Of a stretch of DNA of 64,000 nucleotides, positions 47,188 to 59,583 are shown one piece after another. The stretch comes from Rusavskia elegans (Eukaryota; Ascomycota; Lecanoromycetes; Teloschistales; Teloschistaceae). Within the stretch, counting starts at the first letter, position 1, and the number at the start of each line of letters is the position of its first letter. Position numbers and translations under genes: made by a program. Below the pieces are notes generated by a model. The model saw only the letters and a list, made by a program, of their open reading frames with translations, was not told the origin of the DNA and did not search any database. The stretch lies in NCBI GenBank assembly GCA_011316305.1, contig SAUG01000042.1, positions 310,001-374,000 of the forward strand, in the 5' to 3' direction.

Positions 47188-48226
47188 CACATTATAGGTG
47201 GTGGGTCTGTATTGGATTGGTGGAGTATATATGGTTCAGAGAGGATATGTCGGTTGATCTATAGCGTCGGCGTTCTTTGGAGAATGGTACCTCGTGTTTG
47301 GAAAAGGCCGCGACTTGATCAAGTGCATGCAATGACTGGTCTGGGGTCGGCAGCAGACAACTGTTCTCTCCCATCAACTGAAACCATGGCTTTCAGGTGC
47401 ATTGGTTTCTTTCAAATACTCTTGCTGTAAGTCACTTCCTCTCGTCATCTAGTTTGCAGCCTCCACCAAGCAGCCGCGACGGTGTAATTGCTTTGGGGAT
47501 GCGCACAGTAATTTGATATTGGCACGGGTTCGACGACGGGAGCCATTCATGTTTGGTCTTCAACTTGCCGACACAAGCAATTCTCCTTCATATTAAAGAG
47601 AAGTGGGTCTTGAGAGACTACTAGTCGTAGTATAAAGAAGCTGGAACCGAGTTTGCCCCAAAAAACCGGATAGCACTTCATATTATAGAACACGTGAGGT
47701 AAAGTAGGGTATATCAAAGTGGGCGACTGTTTGATTACATGCCTTGGCTGACTCATCGGGGACCCAATAATACCCGTAGAACACTGTTTCCACCACACCG
47801 GTCCCTCGGAGCAGATCCGGCAGATCTTTAGAGCTTTCCTGAAAATCGTTGGAGATAGATCACGATCCAAGGGAGTCTTTATTATTACGTACGGAGTACA
47901 GTCGGCGGTTCTGAACGGCCCCTCGGGCTAAGAGTGGTGCTAAATTCATCCTTATTATCCCGAGGGTCGGGGGGCAGCGGAGTCCGGTCTTCCGACTGCT
48001 CTCACCTTCAAGTTCGAATCCTGTGTCTTCCAGAATTGGCATCTCCTGCAGATACACCCTCCTCGAAAGACTTGACGGTCGAGCATTCTATCGGCGTATG
48101 GACTTCCACAAAGCTGCTTTCACCAGTTGAGGTGAGCGTGTGGGCGCGGTCATCGGCAGCTTCTGCGACCCTTGACGTCGTCAAGTGAGAGACCGAGACG
48201 CCGACATCCTAACGGTTCTAACGGTT
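47188..48226. other. Intergenic region with a tRNA-like fragment
   Basis: 3' flank of the MFS gene and promoter/5' UTR of the Zn2Cys6 gene. At about 48011-48031 a TTCGAATC motif resembles a tRNA B box, but no complete cloverleaf can be drawn. No protein gene was seen. Confidence 0.4.
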
Positions 48227-51155
48227 ATGGATTCCATCGACCCTTCACTTCGAGATCACGCGCAAGCAGCCTCGCAGTCGTACCCTTCATTACCCCCGTC
48301 CAACTATCCATTGAACCCAATCAGGCTTCCCCCGCCACAGCAACATCCCACTCAGCAACACCATTCTCCGCAACATCCGCACCCGTGGCCCTCCCAATCC
48401 GATGCCAATCTCTACTACGCCCAGCGAGCCAGCCAACATGCTCAAACAGCCACATCCATCCATCACGATGGAACCGCGAATCAAGCCGATCAATCCACAC
48501 CAGACTCCAAGCGTCCCCGCGCCTGCGAGGCCTGCCGCGGCCTCAAAGTACGATGCGAGCCCGACCCGGTCAAAGACACTTGCCGACGTTGCGCCAAGGC
48601 CGGCAGACATTGTGTCGTGACTGCACCAAGTAGGAAGAGGCAGAAGAAGACCGATAGCAGGGTAGCAGAGCTAGAGAAGAAGATCGACGCCCTGACCGCC
48701 AGCCTACACGCTACCAAGGCGCAAGGAATGAGCGATAGCGAGGACGAGAGTGCCGATGACCGAGGATTGACCACCCAGTGTAAGTGGAGTTCGCTAGATC
48801 AATAATGCTTAGGTGCTGATCGAAACTCCAAAGCACGATTGCAAGTCAATCGTGACCCCAGTTATATGACACAAGAAGAACAGAGGTCCGCCGACACGGC
48901 CAACATGGTTCAGCAACGCCCTTCCGATGCCTACAACAAGCGAACCGAGCCTGCCTCGTATCAACCTGCCTTGAGGAACGACAGGAAGCGACGATTGTCG
49001 CAGTATCTCCCAGAGGAGTCTGCACATACAGTACAAGAACCCCAGTCGAACCCAATCAGCGTGGATTCACCTATACGCCAATCAACCAGGACAATGTCAG
49101 AAACCTCTTTTATGCGCCCTTTGCTACAAAACGGCAGTGTGGGTTCAGTACCAACAAAATCTCACTCCGCCTCGCCCACGCATGAATATGCCGATGTTGT
49201 GGATCGCAAGATACTCGATGCTACCCTCGCAACCGAACTCTTCGAGCACTACACCAGAAACATGGCAAAACATATGCCCCTGGTGGTGTTTGCCGCGGAT
49301 ACGCCTGCTGGAGCTATCAGAAAACACAGGCCCATCCTGTTCCTTGCCATACTGAGTGTTGCATCCGGACAAGAGCATCCGGACATTCAACGCATTCTTG
49401 CCAAGGAGATCATGCGAACATTCGCAGATCGAATCGTCTACAGGGGCGAAAAGTCCTTAGAGCTGATTCAGGCACTGCAGGTCTTGACAATCTGGTACTG
49501 GCCCGAGGAGAATCGAGATGCGCAGACGTATCAACTCATTCATATGGCTGCCGTCATGGCCATCGATCTTGGTTTGGGAAGGCGCGCCAAAGGCAGCCGG
49601 GAGCCATACCATGCCATCTGGAAGGATCAACCCAGGCAAAAGTCGTCGGCCCAGGCCTCGGAGACCCTCGAACTTCGACGAGCTTGGCTTGGCTGCTACC
49701 TCCTTTGTGCCAAGTAAGTTCTTCCAGGCAGATGTTCCAGCAGTATTACTTGTCCTGGCAGGGCATCGGGCTTAGCTGTCAATCGAAGTTTCGATTGCCC
49801 ACCTTGCTGAACGCCGGCGAATCATATGTCCCATGCTGACCGTGCCTAGTGCGGCAATGGGCCTCAGGCGGACCAACCTCATACGATGGAGCTCACATAT
49901 GGACGACTGCCTCGACTTCCTCGACACCTCTTCCGAGGCATTGCCATCGGACTCAGTCCTGGTTGAATGGGTGCGCCTGCAAAGATTGGCCGACGAGGTT
50001 GGGAACCAGATCTCGGTTGACGAATCGTCGAGTCTCGGAATATCGGATGTGAAGACGCAGTATGCGTTGAAAGGATTCGAGCGGCAAATGAAGGATTGGG
50101 AGAAGCAGGCGTCGAAGCAGGTTACTTCCCGTGAATCATACCTCTCCAATCATATCCAACAGAAGTTAATCTGTCACACAGCGTCTCTGACCTTCAATTT
50201 CCATGTGGCCAATCTATACATGCACGAATTCGCGATGCATCTCGATCAAGCTCTAGAATTTCCAGGATCCTCTCATCAGCGAGAAGCGCAAGACGGAAAA
50301 AGCATGGCCCGGCCGGAAGTGTTGACGACGGCTCACATTGGGGCCTTGACGACATGCTTGACGTCGATCCATGGACTGTTCGATACCTTTTTGCGTTCCA
50401 CGACCGAAGATGTCCGGACGGTGCCGGTGTTCTACTTCGTACGGATTGCTTATGCGACGGTGCTGCTAATCAAACTGTACCTGGCCGCCAGTGCACCCGA
50501 ATCCGAGCTAGGAAAAGTCATCTCGAGCAACGACCTGCGGGTGGAAGACTACCTTCGCAGACTACGAGAGCTGCTTCAAGCTGGGGCGGGGTCAGGCAAG
50601 TGTCGGCCGGCTCGCAGCTTCTTCCTCGTGCTCGTGATGCTCCAGACATGGTTCGAGCGACAGCGGGATGGAAAAGGAAGCTTGGCGGAAGAGGTGGACC
50701 ACAGCAAACGCGGCGAAGGTCAGCCAGTGGATGTTGACAAGTGCCGGACCAAGTCGGAATACAAGCGGATGCAGTTGAACGGAAGCAGCCCAGCGGGTCG
50801 AAGATCATCGACAGCGACTGCATCAGCGGCGGCCGGGCTGGAAGGGATGGATCAGTCACGGCTGCACGTGTTGGGGGAAGTCGCATTGGGCAATTCGAAC
50901 TCGAACGGACAGACGATGAAGCAGGCGAACGACAATTGGAACGCGTACGCGGCCGGGGCAAGCGGATACGTCAATTACGACTATGGGGCAGCGGTCGGAG
51001 GAGGCGGATCGTACGAAATGCAGATGCATGAGTACCAACCCGGACTGGAGCAAGCGATTGGAATGACATTCAACGAAGGCAACCTCAGCTACATGGATGA
51101 TTATGCACTGTACAACATGATGCAGATGCCGAACATGTTCGAAAACATGACATGA
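48227..51155 (+). CDS. Zn2Cys6 transcription factor (919 aa)
   Basis: Nuclear DNA-binding regulator of the Gal4 class. Exons are 48227-48779, 48813-49713 and 49850-51155, all in phase. The N-terminus is Gln/Pro/His-rich. The binuclear cluster (about residues 99-128) is RPRACEACRGLKVRCEPDP then TCRRCAKAGRHC, spacing C-x2-C-x6-C-x8-C-x2-C-x6-C. A basic linker (SRKRQKKTDSR) and a short coiled-coil dimerisation segment (VAELEKKIDALTASLHATKA) follow. The middle-homology (fungal transcription factor) region includes LIQALQVLTIWYWPEENRDA, IDLGLGRRA and RAWLGCYLLCANAAMGLRR. From memory the cluster and linker resemble the War1-type weak-acid-response regulators, but target genes cannot be inferred. 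The C-terminal Gly/Ala/Asn-rich part may be the activation region. Confidence 0.88.
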
Positions 51156-52251
51156 CAGTGGACAAAAGATGTGCTGATAATAATATCGATGCAGCAACGA
51201 CGGTCCAAACGAGGTATGTAACACGAGATGAATTATGGGATTGAAGATGGGGAAGAATCGACCACGGTTTTCTCGATTAGGGGGGGTATGCTTGTCTCAC
51301 CTTGGTCTGACGATTGATTTGGAAATACTCTGGTCATGGGGCGACAAATGGTTGTGGTTCCACTGAGCAAGGTTGGATGGAGCACGACCGGATTTATTCC
51401 CTCGTGTCTGTGCATGCTTTGGTCAAGATTTGGAATCATGGAGAGATGTTTCCCTTTCCCAGGACTCGGACCCCGGCTCGGATGTCTACCGCGGCTGCAA
51501 GATTCCTGCGATGCACAGGTCCGATCAGATGCTGCGGGTCAAGATGGATCTCGCCGGGGCGACAGCCGATCCCTCGACCTTACGGATACCACTCTGCTAC
51601 CCTGCTACCCACCGTGGCGGCCAGCGGCGGAGATACACCAACCTGCGGGGCATGATCGATGAAATGAGTGACACAAGCCTGAGAAGCCCAGGTACAACAT
51701 ATTAATTACCTTGCTGGAATAATAATAAGGTAATAATGCCCCACGTCCGGAATCGATGATGGCAACTTCCTCAGTCCCGAGGCTCCGTCGATCTGGCCCA
51801 GCATCCAACGGCAAATTAAAGAGCCAACAGCCTAAGGGATGATGCACTCAAGGTGACACGACTCCTTCTCATCATTCCCCTCACACGCCTCAGCATGAAA
51901 GAGGCGTTGGTTTCAGGATACCGGCTCATGCCGGCCTCGCTCGTCATACCCAATCACCATCAGCCTTCAACTGGAAACACAAATACTTCTCACCGCTAGC
52001 ATTATATTGAGCACTATCCGGCCCTGCCCTCCGACCTACCTTAGACTGCTGACTGAGGCCGCCCATGACAATCGCGGGGTCCTAGCGGGGCTGGGCATCG
52101 TGAGAGAGGAATACCACTTTATCTCAGACATCACGCTGGTTATTCCTACCTTTCCTTCTCCACCAAAATTCCCCCTCGATCCCATACACCACCACATCTC
52201 CTACCAGAACTTCCCAAACAAAGCAAAAACACATCTCAATCACAAAACATC
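51156..52251. other. Intergenic, nothing recognised
   Basis: 3' flank of the transcription factor and promoter of the GFA gene. Overlapping plus frames near 51314-51705 have no domain. Confidence 0.45.
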
Positions 52252-52879
52252 ATGACAAACTACAACGGACACTGCCACTGCGGCCAAACCGAATGGACCG
52301 TCAAACTTGATGACCCCGGCCACATCCTCTGGTCCGTTATGCCCTCTTCTTGCCAATTCCCATGACGGCATCGAAAACTGACAGACAATAAAGCCACTGC
52401 GACGCCTGCAAGATGCTCTCCGGCGGCGAATGCACCCTCAATACCCTTGCCGGAAAGAACGATATCAAGATCACCAAGGGAAAGCTTGGGACTTATGATT
52501 ATCAGGGCGACTCCGGTGCTTTTCTCTATCCCCTCGTTGCTTATTCCCGACTCCCCTATCCTATCCCGACCATCTTCCATCATACCCGAAACACAAATCA
52601 CCATCACATCCCCCATCCGGTCCCACAACACGTATAAATATACACACACCTAACATCATCTAACAACAAATACAAGGAAACCCCGTCCATTGCTACTATT
52701 GCCCCAATTGCACCTCTCATGTCTACCACCACCAGACCGTCATGGGCGATAAGATTGTCATTCGGACGGCGCTGTTGGAGGGCGGGAAGAAGTTTAAGGT
52801 CGCGGCGGAGATCTTCGGGAAGGATCGGCTGGGTTGGCAGCCTGAGGTTGCGAAGACGTTCCCGGGTCCGCCGGAGTAG
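52252..52879 (+). CDS. GFA / CENP-V-fold zinc protein (134 aa)
   Basis: Small Mss4-like fold of the glutathione-dependent formaldehyde-activating (GFA) family. Exons 52252-52331, 52394-52515 and 52677-52879 join in phase to 135 codons. Zinc ligands appear in order: NGHCHCGQTEW (residues about 6-16), CHCDACKMLSGGEC (about 27-40), and CYYCPNCTSHVYHH (about 73-86). The C-terminus reads FGKDRLGWQPEVAKTFPG. In fungi most members have no proven formaldehyde role, and the family name is historical; the activity is therefore not assigned. The gene is followed on the same strand by a strongly G-rich tract. Confidence 0.88.
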
Positions 52880-53221
52880 ATGGATGCCATGGGAAGGATG
52901 GGGATATGGGGGGGGATGTGAGGATGGGGATGCGAGGAGGCGATGGGAGTGGGAAGGGAGGGATGAGAATGGGGATGGAAGATGGGATGGGGAAGGGGAT
53001 GAGAGTGGTAGGTAGCATCGTGAAGGAAGAATGGAAAGAGAAAGAGGGTTGGATATACTTCGTCATGATTTACTGCATCGATTGTCCCTTTGCCGGCAAA
53101 CTACCGTTCGTTCCGATCATCCCATCTTGATTATCATAGACAAATAAATATACATACATCATGATCCACATCCTGATCAAAACGCCATATCCACATCCAT
53201 ATCCATATCCACGCCACGTAT
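52880..53221. other. G/A-rich spacer between convergent genes
   Basis: From about 52885 to 53015 the plus strand is almost purely G and A, with many GGG/GGGG runs. It lies in the presumed 3' UTR of the GFA gene, where it could form G-quadruplexes in DNA or RNA. The rest is AT-rich and includes ATACATACAT and CATATC repeats. Confidence 0.55.
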
Positions 53222-55180
53222 TCAGTCCTCAATCTCCAATAACTCATACCCCTTCCCCTCCTTCTCCATCACCTCAACCACCCTCTCCATAACCGCCAGC
53301 ACCTTCTCCTCCTGCAGCCGTTGTCCCACGACTTGCACACCCACCGGCAATCCATGCATCTTCTCGGCATCGTAATGTGTATATGCTCCCCTCGCCACAC
53401 CATTCATCGCTGAGATGTCAACAGAGGCAGGAAGTGCATCGAGTTTCGCGTCGACGTGAGTGATGGGGAGGACGCCGGCTGTGTAATCGAGCTGTCATCA
53501 CACACACCATACATCAGCATTCGCCATGTAACACGAAGTGATGTTGGGAGGGAGAGAAAAAGACTTACGAGGTTGAATAAGAAAGTATACCCACAACTCG
53601 CCACCGCATCCCTCATCCCACCATGCGGCACCGCGGGCGTGGCGTTTGGAACCGTCAATATCACGTCCAGATCTTCCTTTTGTTGTTGTTGTTGTTGCCA
53701 CCACTCGTGCCACTCCGCTTTATACGCTTCCCTCTTCGCTACCATTTCCCATTGCTCCGCCGTACTGTGCTTTCTGATCCCATAGAGCAGGTCTGCCCAT
53801 AGGGGATCTCGCCTAATGTATTTGGTCCAAAGGTAGTGGATGTAGCGGATAGGTCGGGGGAGGGAGGCATAGAAGGATAGCTGGGCGGCGCCGGGGTCGT
53901 TGCGTTCGAGGGTGCGGAAGGGGGCGAGGAAGGTGTGGCAGCCGTCGGAGTTGAGGAGGGCTGAGGCGAGGAGGAGGGCTGTGGTGGGGGACGGTGGGTG
54001 AATGGGGATGACGGTGTGGCCGGAGGTGGAGAGGGCGGCGGAGACTAAGGAGAGGGCGCGGGCGCAGGCGGGTGAGGGGGGAACGACGCCTTTTGGTAAT
54101 TGGTCAACTCTAAGTTTCTTGGGATGGGGAAAGGTGGATCAGTTTTACGGACCATCTGTATCCATGACACCGATCCTGAGTTTCTTCTGCTCTTTCGTGG
54201 AATCGTATATCTCCGCTCGCCAGGGTATCGGATGGACGGTGTGGTCGTACTTCCATGGCTTCATCCCAAGGATGCTTTTAGTGAAGTAGACGAGATCCGG
54301 TAAGGTCCTTGTCATGGGACTGAAAACGCTGGGTATGCCCTCTTGGCCTGCCATGCTCGTCTTGGTGCCTATCTTCGGCCATCGCCCTGTAGAGCAACGG
54401 AGGGAGTAGATGCCGGCAAAGTGGGCAGGCACGCGGACAGAGCCAGCGACATCAGAGCCAACACCTATTCTGCCGCCTCCGTAAGCCAGCAGGGCGCTTT
54501 CGCCGCCGGTGGATCCGCCAGGTGAGTAGTTCGTGTTGTGAGGGTTGGTGGCGCGACCCCAGACATCGTTGGTTGATTCGAAGGAGAGTAAGGTGATGGG
54601 GCAGTTTGTTTTGACATAGGGTATAGCTCCTGCATTGTAGACTTTCAAATGAAGTTACTTCACAGAAACTACGTGGACTGACCAGCATCTTTGAGGATCC
54701 TCACCATAGTCCCGTCTTGGGGATATGATTTTCCCGTGTACCTCGAATAACCGACCGATGTATCGAATCCGCCTACAACGATCGAGTCCTTCAGTGAGAC
54801 GGGGATACCGGCCAATGGTCCTTTGAGATCGATGTCTTCGATCCATCTCTCAGCACCAGGGTTGATCATCACCTCGGTGAGACAATTGGTCTTCGCGTGG
54901 GCCTTGATGGCGAGCTTGCCATAGCTGCGAAGAATATCGATCGGGTTGACGACTTCCTTGTGAACATCTTGGACGAGCTCTTCCACTGACTTGTCAAGGA
55001 TCTTTCTGTCTGATGATGAGACTGGACCATGGTATTCGGGAGGAAGGTTGGCGATTCGATTGGAGCGTTCAAGCTGCTTCTGTTTGCTGGAAGTTCATTA
55101 GTTCGGCTGTGTTGCAGAGCCATTGCAGACGGAGCTTACCAGGCTCGACGATGCTCGAAGTAGTCAAAGGGAGTAATCAT
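53222..55180 (-). CDS. Amidase signature-family enzyme (acetamidase/AmdS-like, 570 aa)
   Basis: Hydrolyses C-N bonds of carboxylic amides. Exons are 55180-55140, 55086-54683, 54629-54153, 54089-53569 and 53491-53222, all in phase (571 codons). It starts MITPFDYFEHRRACKQKQLE. The catalytic lysine lies in GPLAGIPVSLKDSIVVGGFD. The Gly/Ser-rich signature is NYSPGGSTGGESALLAYGGG followed by RIGVGSDVAGSVRVPAHFAG. The Ser of SDVAGSVR is the nucleophile, and Thr follows the Ser at the cis-Ser motif, as in many fungal amidases. The C-terminal end is HGLPVGVQVVGQRLQEEKVL. A Gln run (QQQQQQ) sits in an exposed loop. No signal peptide, so cytosolic. The substrate is unknown. Confidence 0.92.
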
Positions 55181-56269
55181 GGCTACCACAGCTCTCAGCC
55201 TGTGTCCATTTGTTCAAGTCCCTTCTGCATGCCCTGTTACTCCACCGAAGGTCGTTATCAGTGCCTATCGAGGGGTCTTGGAAATGTGCCTCGGTTCTCT
55301 AAGTGTTCCGACGACTTCACGCTAGCTGCATTAGCTGGATAGATCTCCCCCATCCGCTTAGTAAGCTTCTGTCGAGAAAACCATAAACAGTCCTTTGCGA
55401 ATGTGATATGTTCGCTGCTTTGCTCACTTTTATAAACACAGATTGTTAATCAGCACAGGTAGTACGCGTCATTGTATTCAAACATCTGATGAGTGCGTAA
55501 TCAATCATGCTCTCTTTCTTTCTGCGAGCGTTGTCACAAGGCTGTCCTGTCAATTCGATGTTTCCCATCTCTGAACGATTCTAATGATCCCAAATACCGT
55601 TTTCGATGTTTCGTGTCCTTATTGCATTCACTACTGATCTGTCTGCCGTCTTACTAGTTTGATTGTGAGCTTCAGCTCGGAAGTTGACTGAAACATCAGT
55701 GCTGGCGGGACGCTGTTGCTACTTCGGTCTCAGCCAGCTAGCATAGCTGCTGCACAGACCACAACGACATCTGGAACAGCCCTGGTTTCTGGCGTAGATC
55801 TTCATGAGGCTTTCTATGGTAATGACTGGCTCAACGTTGTCGCTGGGAATGTGGTCCATGCTGTAAGCGCTGGACTCGGAAAGAGCCGAAAAGAGCCTCA
55901 TCCGCCATCCTTGTCCATTGGACGTCTGAAATACCGTGAAACCACCAAAAAGATCCACCCTGATGATTATAGAAACACTGCTGATGCTGTCGTCTGTTAC
56001 GAATATGGCTGGGCGCTGTCTGCCAGATACTTAAGCAGAGAGTAGGTACCTCTGTATCTCTTTTATCCACACCATCACATCAATCTTTAGCAAACATCTC
56101 TGGTCTCTTGCTCTCTCGGCATTTCCTTACGACATTCCTTGAACTCTCATTCCAGACAACGGCAGTATCTCTCTGTCCTTTGCACTTTCTTTAATCATCT
56201 GATCTCACGCTTTCGACGCACTCCCTGAATTTCACCCTACCACTCACAGATCAAACCAAACACATCACC
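55181..56269. other. Divergent intergenic region
   Basis: Promoters of the amidase and the MARVEL gene. Plus and minus frames at about 55716-56070 overlap each other and have no domain. Confidence 0.5.
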
Positions 56270-56959
56270 ATGGCCGGATCAGACAATGGAGCCCTCGGTA
56301 GGACTTTCAAGGTCGTCAGGATCCTTCAAGGCATATCTCTGGTTGCCATCATCGGTATGGCGGCATACTTCATCTCGCAGATGGTTAGCAACAACAATGC
56401 TCCATCGGATGTGATAGTCGGCACGCTGAGTGTTGTAAGTCCTCCCAAGATGATCCGACCCGGCCGGTCGACGTGCAAACTGACCATTGCGTCCCAGACC
56501 TGCATCGCAGTGCTGTACTGTGCCATCACCTACATTCTCTACGTTGACAACATCCTGCCGTTCCTGATCACCACCGGCATGGACAGCATGTTACTCATCG
56601 CTCTGGTGGTGGTGGCCGTGGTCGTGGGCAAACCTTTGTCCTACTTGAACTGTCGCGTCATCGGCTCCTCAAGCGTGTCCCAGTCAACGTATCAGCTCGG
56701 TCTCGAATTGAAGAAGTCCTTCAGCAAGGAGGGATCCCGGGTACAATACAGCAACTGGATTGGGGCGAGCAGAGTCACGTGCTATGAAATGAAGGCAATC
56801 TGGGGATTGAGCATCGCATTGTGGTCAGTGTCACGCAGCGATCTACCAGCGAGTCTCCCTCTGACGATGCCTAGTGTTCTGTTCGCTTTCTCCGCCATCT
56901 GCAGCGTCTGCCTCTGGCGTCGTAGCAAAGCTGTTGCGCCCAAGAGCGTCGAGGCTTAA
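56270..56959 (+). CDS. Four-helix MARVEL-type membrane protein (191 aa)
   Basis: Exons are 56270-56434, 56498-56823 and 56875-56959. It begins MAGSDNGALGRTFKVVRILQ and has four hydrophobic helices: about residues 17-36 (QGISLVAIIGMAAYFISQMV), TCIAVLYCAITYILYVDNIL, TTGMDSMLLIALVVVAVVVG, and one near the C-terminus. The polar loop before the last helix contains conserved-looking Cys residues. The tail KAVAPKSVEA is cytosolic. The layout fits the fungal MARVEL-domain family of plasma-membrane/secretory-pathway proteins, role unknown. Both introns (63 and 51 nt) are multiples of three without stops, so an unspliced frame of 229 codons is also open. Consensus donors, and a CTGAC branch site in each, favour splicing. 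Confidence 0.72.
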   Translation: MAGSDNGALGRTFKVVRILQGISLVAIIGMAAYFISQMVSNNNAPSDVIVGTLSVVSPPKMIRPGRSTCKLTIASQTCIAVLYCAITYILYVDNILPFLITTGMDSMLLIALVVVAVVVGKPLSYLNCRVIGSSSVSQSTYQLGLELKKSFSKEGSRVQYSNWIGASRVTCYEMKAIWGLSIALWSVSRSDLPASLPLTMPSVLFAFSAICSVCLWRRSKAVAPKSVEA

Positions 56960-58159
56960 GGCTGGCTGCAGCCGAATGGCCTAGGATAACGGATACCGGA
57001 TTAGGGTGTGCGAGAAACGGGTCAAGGGCGTTATATTAAGGTGGGCCCATTGTTGGGGTCGGCCACGCGATCGGTCGGGTTGGGTGAGGTGGTGGATGGT
57101 AATTGTAATGTGGGCAAGCGTCATCAGGAGGATGGTGGTGTGGAGCGGGCAGCGAATCAATAGACTAATGCAATGACGAGGAAACGGCTTTGATCTACTC
57201 GGTAGCTGCATGTTCTTGGGTGTGTTGTCTCCCATGGCCGCATGTCGAAATGTTTGTTCAGCAGGGTCGGCCGCAGATCCCTGGTCAGCCGTACAGCAGC
57301 AGTGGCCGCTTATCAAGCAGTCTCCACCAAGAGCGGTCAAGAGAGTAGTATCGCACAAGGCGGTATGCAGGAATGGTGAAGAGGGAAAGCTCGGTCCCAC
57401 ATCGCATCTCGTGCCGTCCAGACACCAAAATTGAGAGGTACTTACTAGTCGTCGTGCTATCGGTTTTGCCGGGTGTTGCCCTGACCCAAAGGGCGCAAGA
57501 TGGCGACGGGAAAGACCCACGAGCCCAAGTTGCAGCATGAGCTTAACCGGCCTGCTGGGATCGAGTAACCCAAGCGAGTGGTAGGCCATGCCGATGCTGT
57601 GGTACCGGGCGTGCCAATTCCTCAACCCCGTCACCATCGCCCACCGCCCCCATTATTGGACCCCCAACTTCCACTGCCGATCGTTTAACTTTCACCATCG
57701 TCATGTTCGCCTGCTGGCGTCGATAAGGTCCCCGACTCCCGCCTCATACCCTTCACGGAATGGCCATCCTACTTGTACCCTGTCGAACTAACACTGTCAC
57801 GGTCGCTCTCGTGATGCTTCGGACTGGTCCGTAGCAGCATCCGCTCAAGTATGCGTGGACTAGCGTTTGCCGAGCACGACCATTAGACTCTCTCCTTCTC
57901 CATCCCTTCTGTTGTCCCGTCGCTGCTGTACCACGACTGCACCACTTCTTTTTCTATGGACCGTACTTGGAGTCGATCGTGTCAAGAATCATGCCTGCCA
58001 TTTGATTCCCATTTCTCATTCTTGTCCAACAGTACACACGAATCCTTCTGCTGCCATCTGACCTTTTATGCTCGACCATTTGGTCCAGCCTTGAAGGAAA
58101 CACTAGTTGCCAGAACCTGTGTGTATATTTACAGTAGAGCTCTTCATCGATCCCACTAA
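56960..58159. other. Intergenic, nothing recognised
   Basis: 1.2 kb with a 218-codon minus frame (56981-57637) that is His/Pro/Ser/Thr-rich and has no domain. It holds the promoter of the methyltransferase gene. Confidence 0.45.
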
Positions 58160-59583
58160 ATGGCTTCCGGGAATGAGCCGATTCCGATCGTGAGCCAGAA
58201 TACCGGAACTTGAAATCGAAGGCCAGCTCATTCGACTACAGGACGATGATTATGCCGATGCCAGTGACGACTCCGTCTCGTATGAAGCCTCCGTGCAGAT
58301 TGGAAGTTTTACATGTTGACGAGACCGCAGTAACATGTCCATTGCGAGCACAATCTACCAATATCGACTTGAAAATGGACGAAGATACCATGCCTACCGT
58401 AAATCTTTCATTCACTACCATTCACTTCCGAATCCTGCTGATCTTTGCAGGTGACGGCCAATATTGGGCCCCAAACGATCAGCAAGCGCGAGCCAGTGAA
58501 ATGATTTCGTACGTCATCTGCCTGACCAATGGACGAATAACCATCTGGCTGACCGTGAGGTCTACAGCCATCACGCCTTTCTCCTCACGCTGAATGACAG
58601 ACTTCTACTGGCCCCAATACGCAATCCGAAAAGAGCTCTCGATGTTGGCTGTGGAGTAGGAACCTGGACTCTGTTGGTGCACTGGACCTGTGTCTAGCAC
58701 CTCAACTGATGCGTTGCAGCGACTTTGCAGAGGCATTCCCAAACACTGCTACTGTTGGGACCGACCTATCACCCATCCAACCCGCCACCCTCCCACCCAA
58801 TCTCCATTTCGAGATCGACGATTGCTGCAGTGCTTGGGTTTACCCAAAGGATCATTTCGACTATATCCATATCCGTCAGTTATATGGTAGTGTTGCCGAT
58901 TGGGCAAGATTCTACAGGGAATGTTACGAGTATGATTGTTCTGTATTGACCACACGTTCTGTCGCCTCAGCTGACCAGTTTCACTCATCAGCCATCTTGC
59001 TCCTGGCGGCTACATCGAACAGGTTGAAGTCAGCCCTGCGCCAAAGTCTGATGATGGCTCCATCACACCCGGGGATCCACTTGACGAGTGCGGCAAACTC
59101 GCTGTTCGTGCTGGCAATGCGTTTGGCAAGTCGCTGATGATAGAGGGGTTTATGCACGACGAAATCGCACGGGTCGGTTTCACCGACGTGGTGAGAATCA
59201 GATATAAATGGCCAATTGGCGCGTGGAGTAACGACCCAAGGCTGAAAGAGCTTGGGAGATGGATTCTTGTTCACTGGAACGAGGGGCTAGAGGGATGGGT
59301 ACTCAGGTTTTTCACTAAACACATGGGTGTAAGTGATCCTCGCGATACAGCCTGGCCACAAGATTCAGAGCCTCCTGAGAGTATTCACAATACCATTGCT
59401 AAGGAATCCTAGTGGACCTATGAAGGTGTCAAAGAGTGGAACGCCGAAATGCGAAAGGTACTCAGAGACAGGAAGTATCATGCTTATCAAGATGTGTATG
59501 ACTTCCTTCTCCAATACATGGGACCGAAGTCATGCGGCTGATGCGAGAACAGGAGTGTCGTATACGCACGTAAACCTTTATGA
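58160..59583 (+). CDS. LaeA-like SAM-dependent methyltransferase, 5' exon doubtful
   Basis: Putative protein methyltransferase of the class that includes the secondary-metabolism regulator LaeA; this member's role is unknown. Exons 2-8 are 58331-58398, 58451-58512, 58560-58672, 58720-58929, 58992-59328, 59413-59495 and 59553-59583. All are phase-consistent and end VSVVYARKPL. Visible motifs are RLENGRRYHAYRDGQYWAPN, HHAFLLTLNDRLLLAPI, motif I ALDVGCGVGTWTLDFAEAFP, VGTDLSPIQPATLPPN, FDYIHIRQLYGSVADWARFY, YDHLAPGGYIEQVEVSPAPK and KWPIGAWSNDPRLKELGRW. The upstream exon ends at 58279 in the right phase (LEIEGQLIRLQDDDYADASD), but its only ATG (58160) is one base out of that frame, with a TGA intervening. 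Either a frame-shift lies near 58200 or translation starts at an in-frame Met in exon 2 (58335), giving 299 aa. Confidence 0.78.

Noticed and set aside
47985..48050. Possible tRNA gene (TTCGAATC B-box-like motif)
   Set aside because: The T-arm pairs poorly, no matching 5' acceptor strand or A box lies at the right distance, and no anticodon arm can be drawn.
56981..57637. 218-codon minus frame in the intergenic region
   Set aside because: Long but compositionally odd (His, Pro, Ser, Thr, Leu), with no domain or credible start context.
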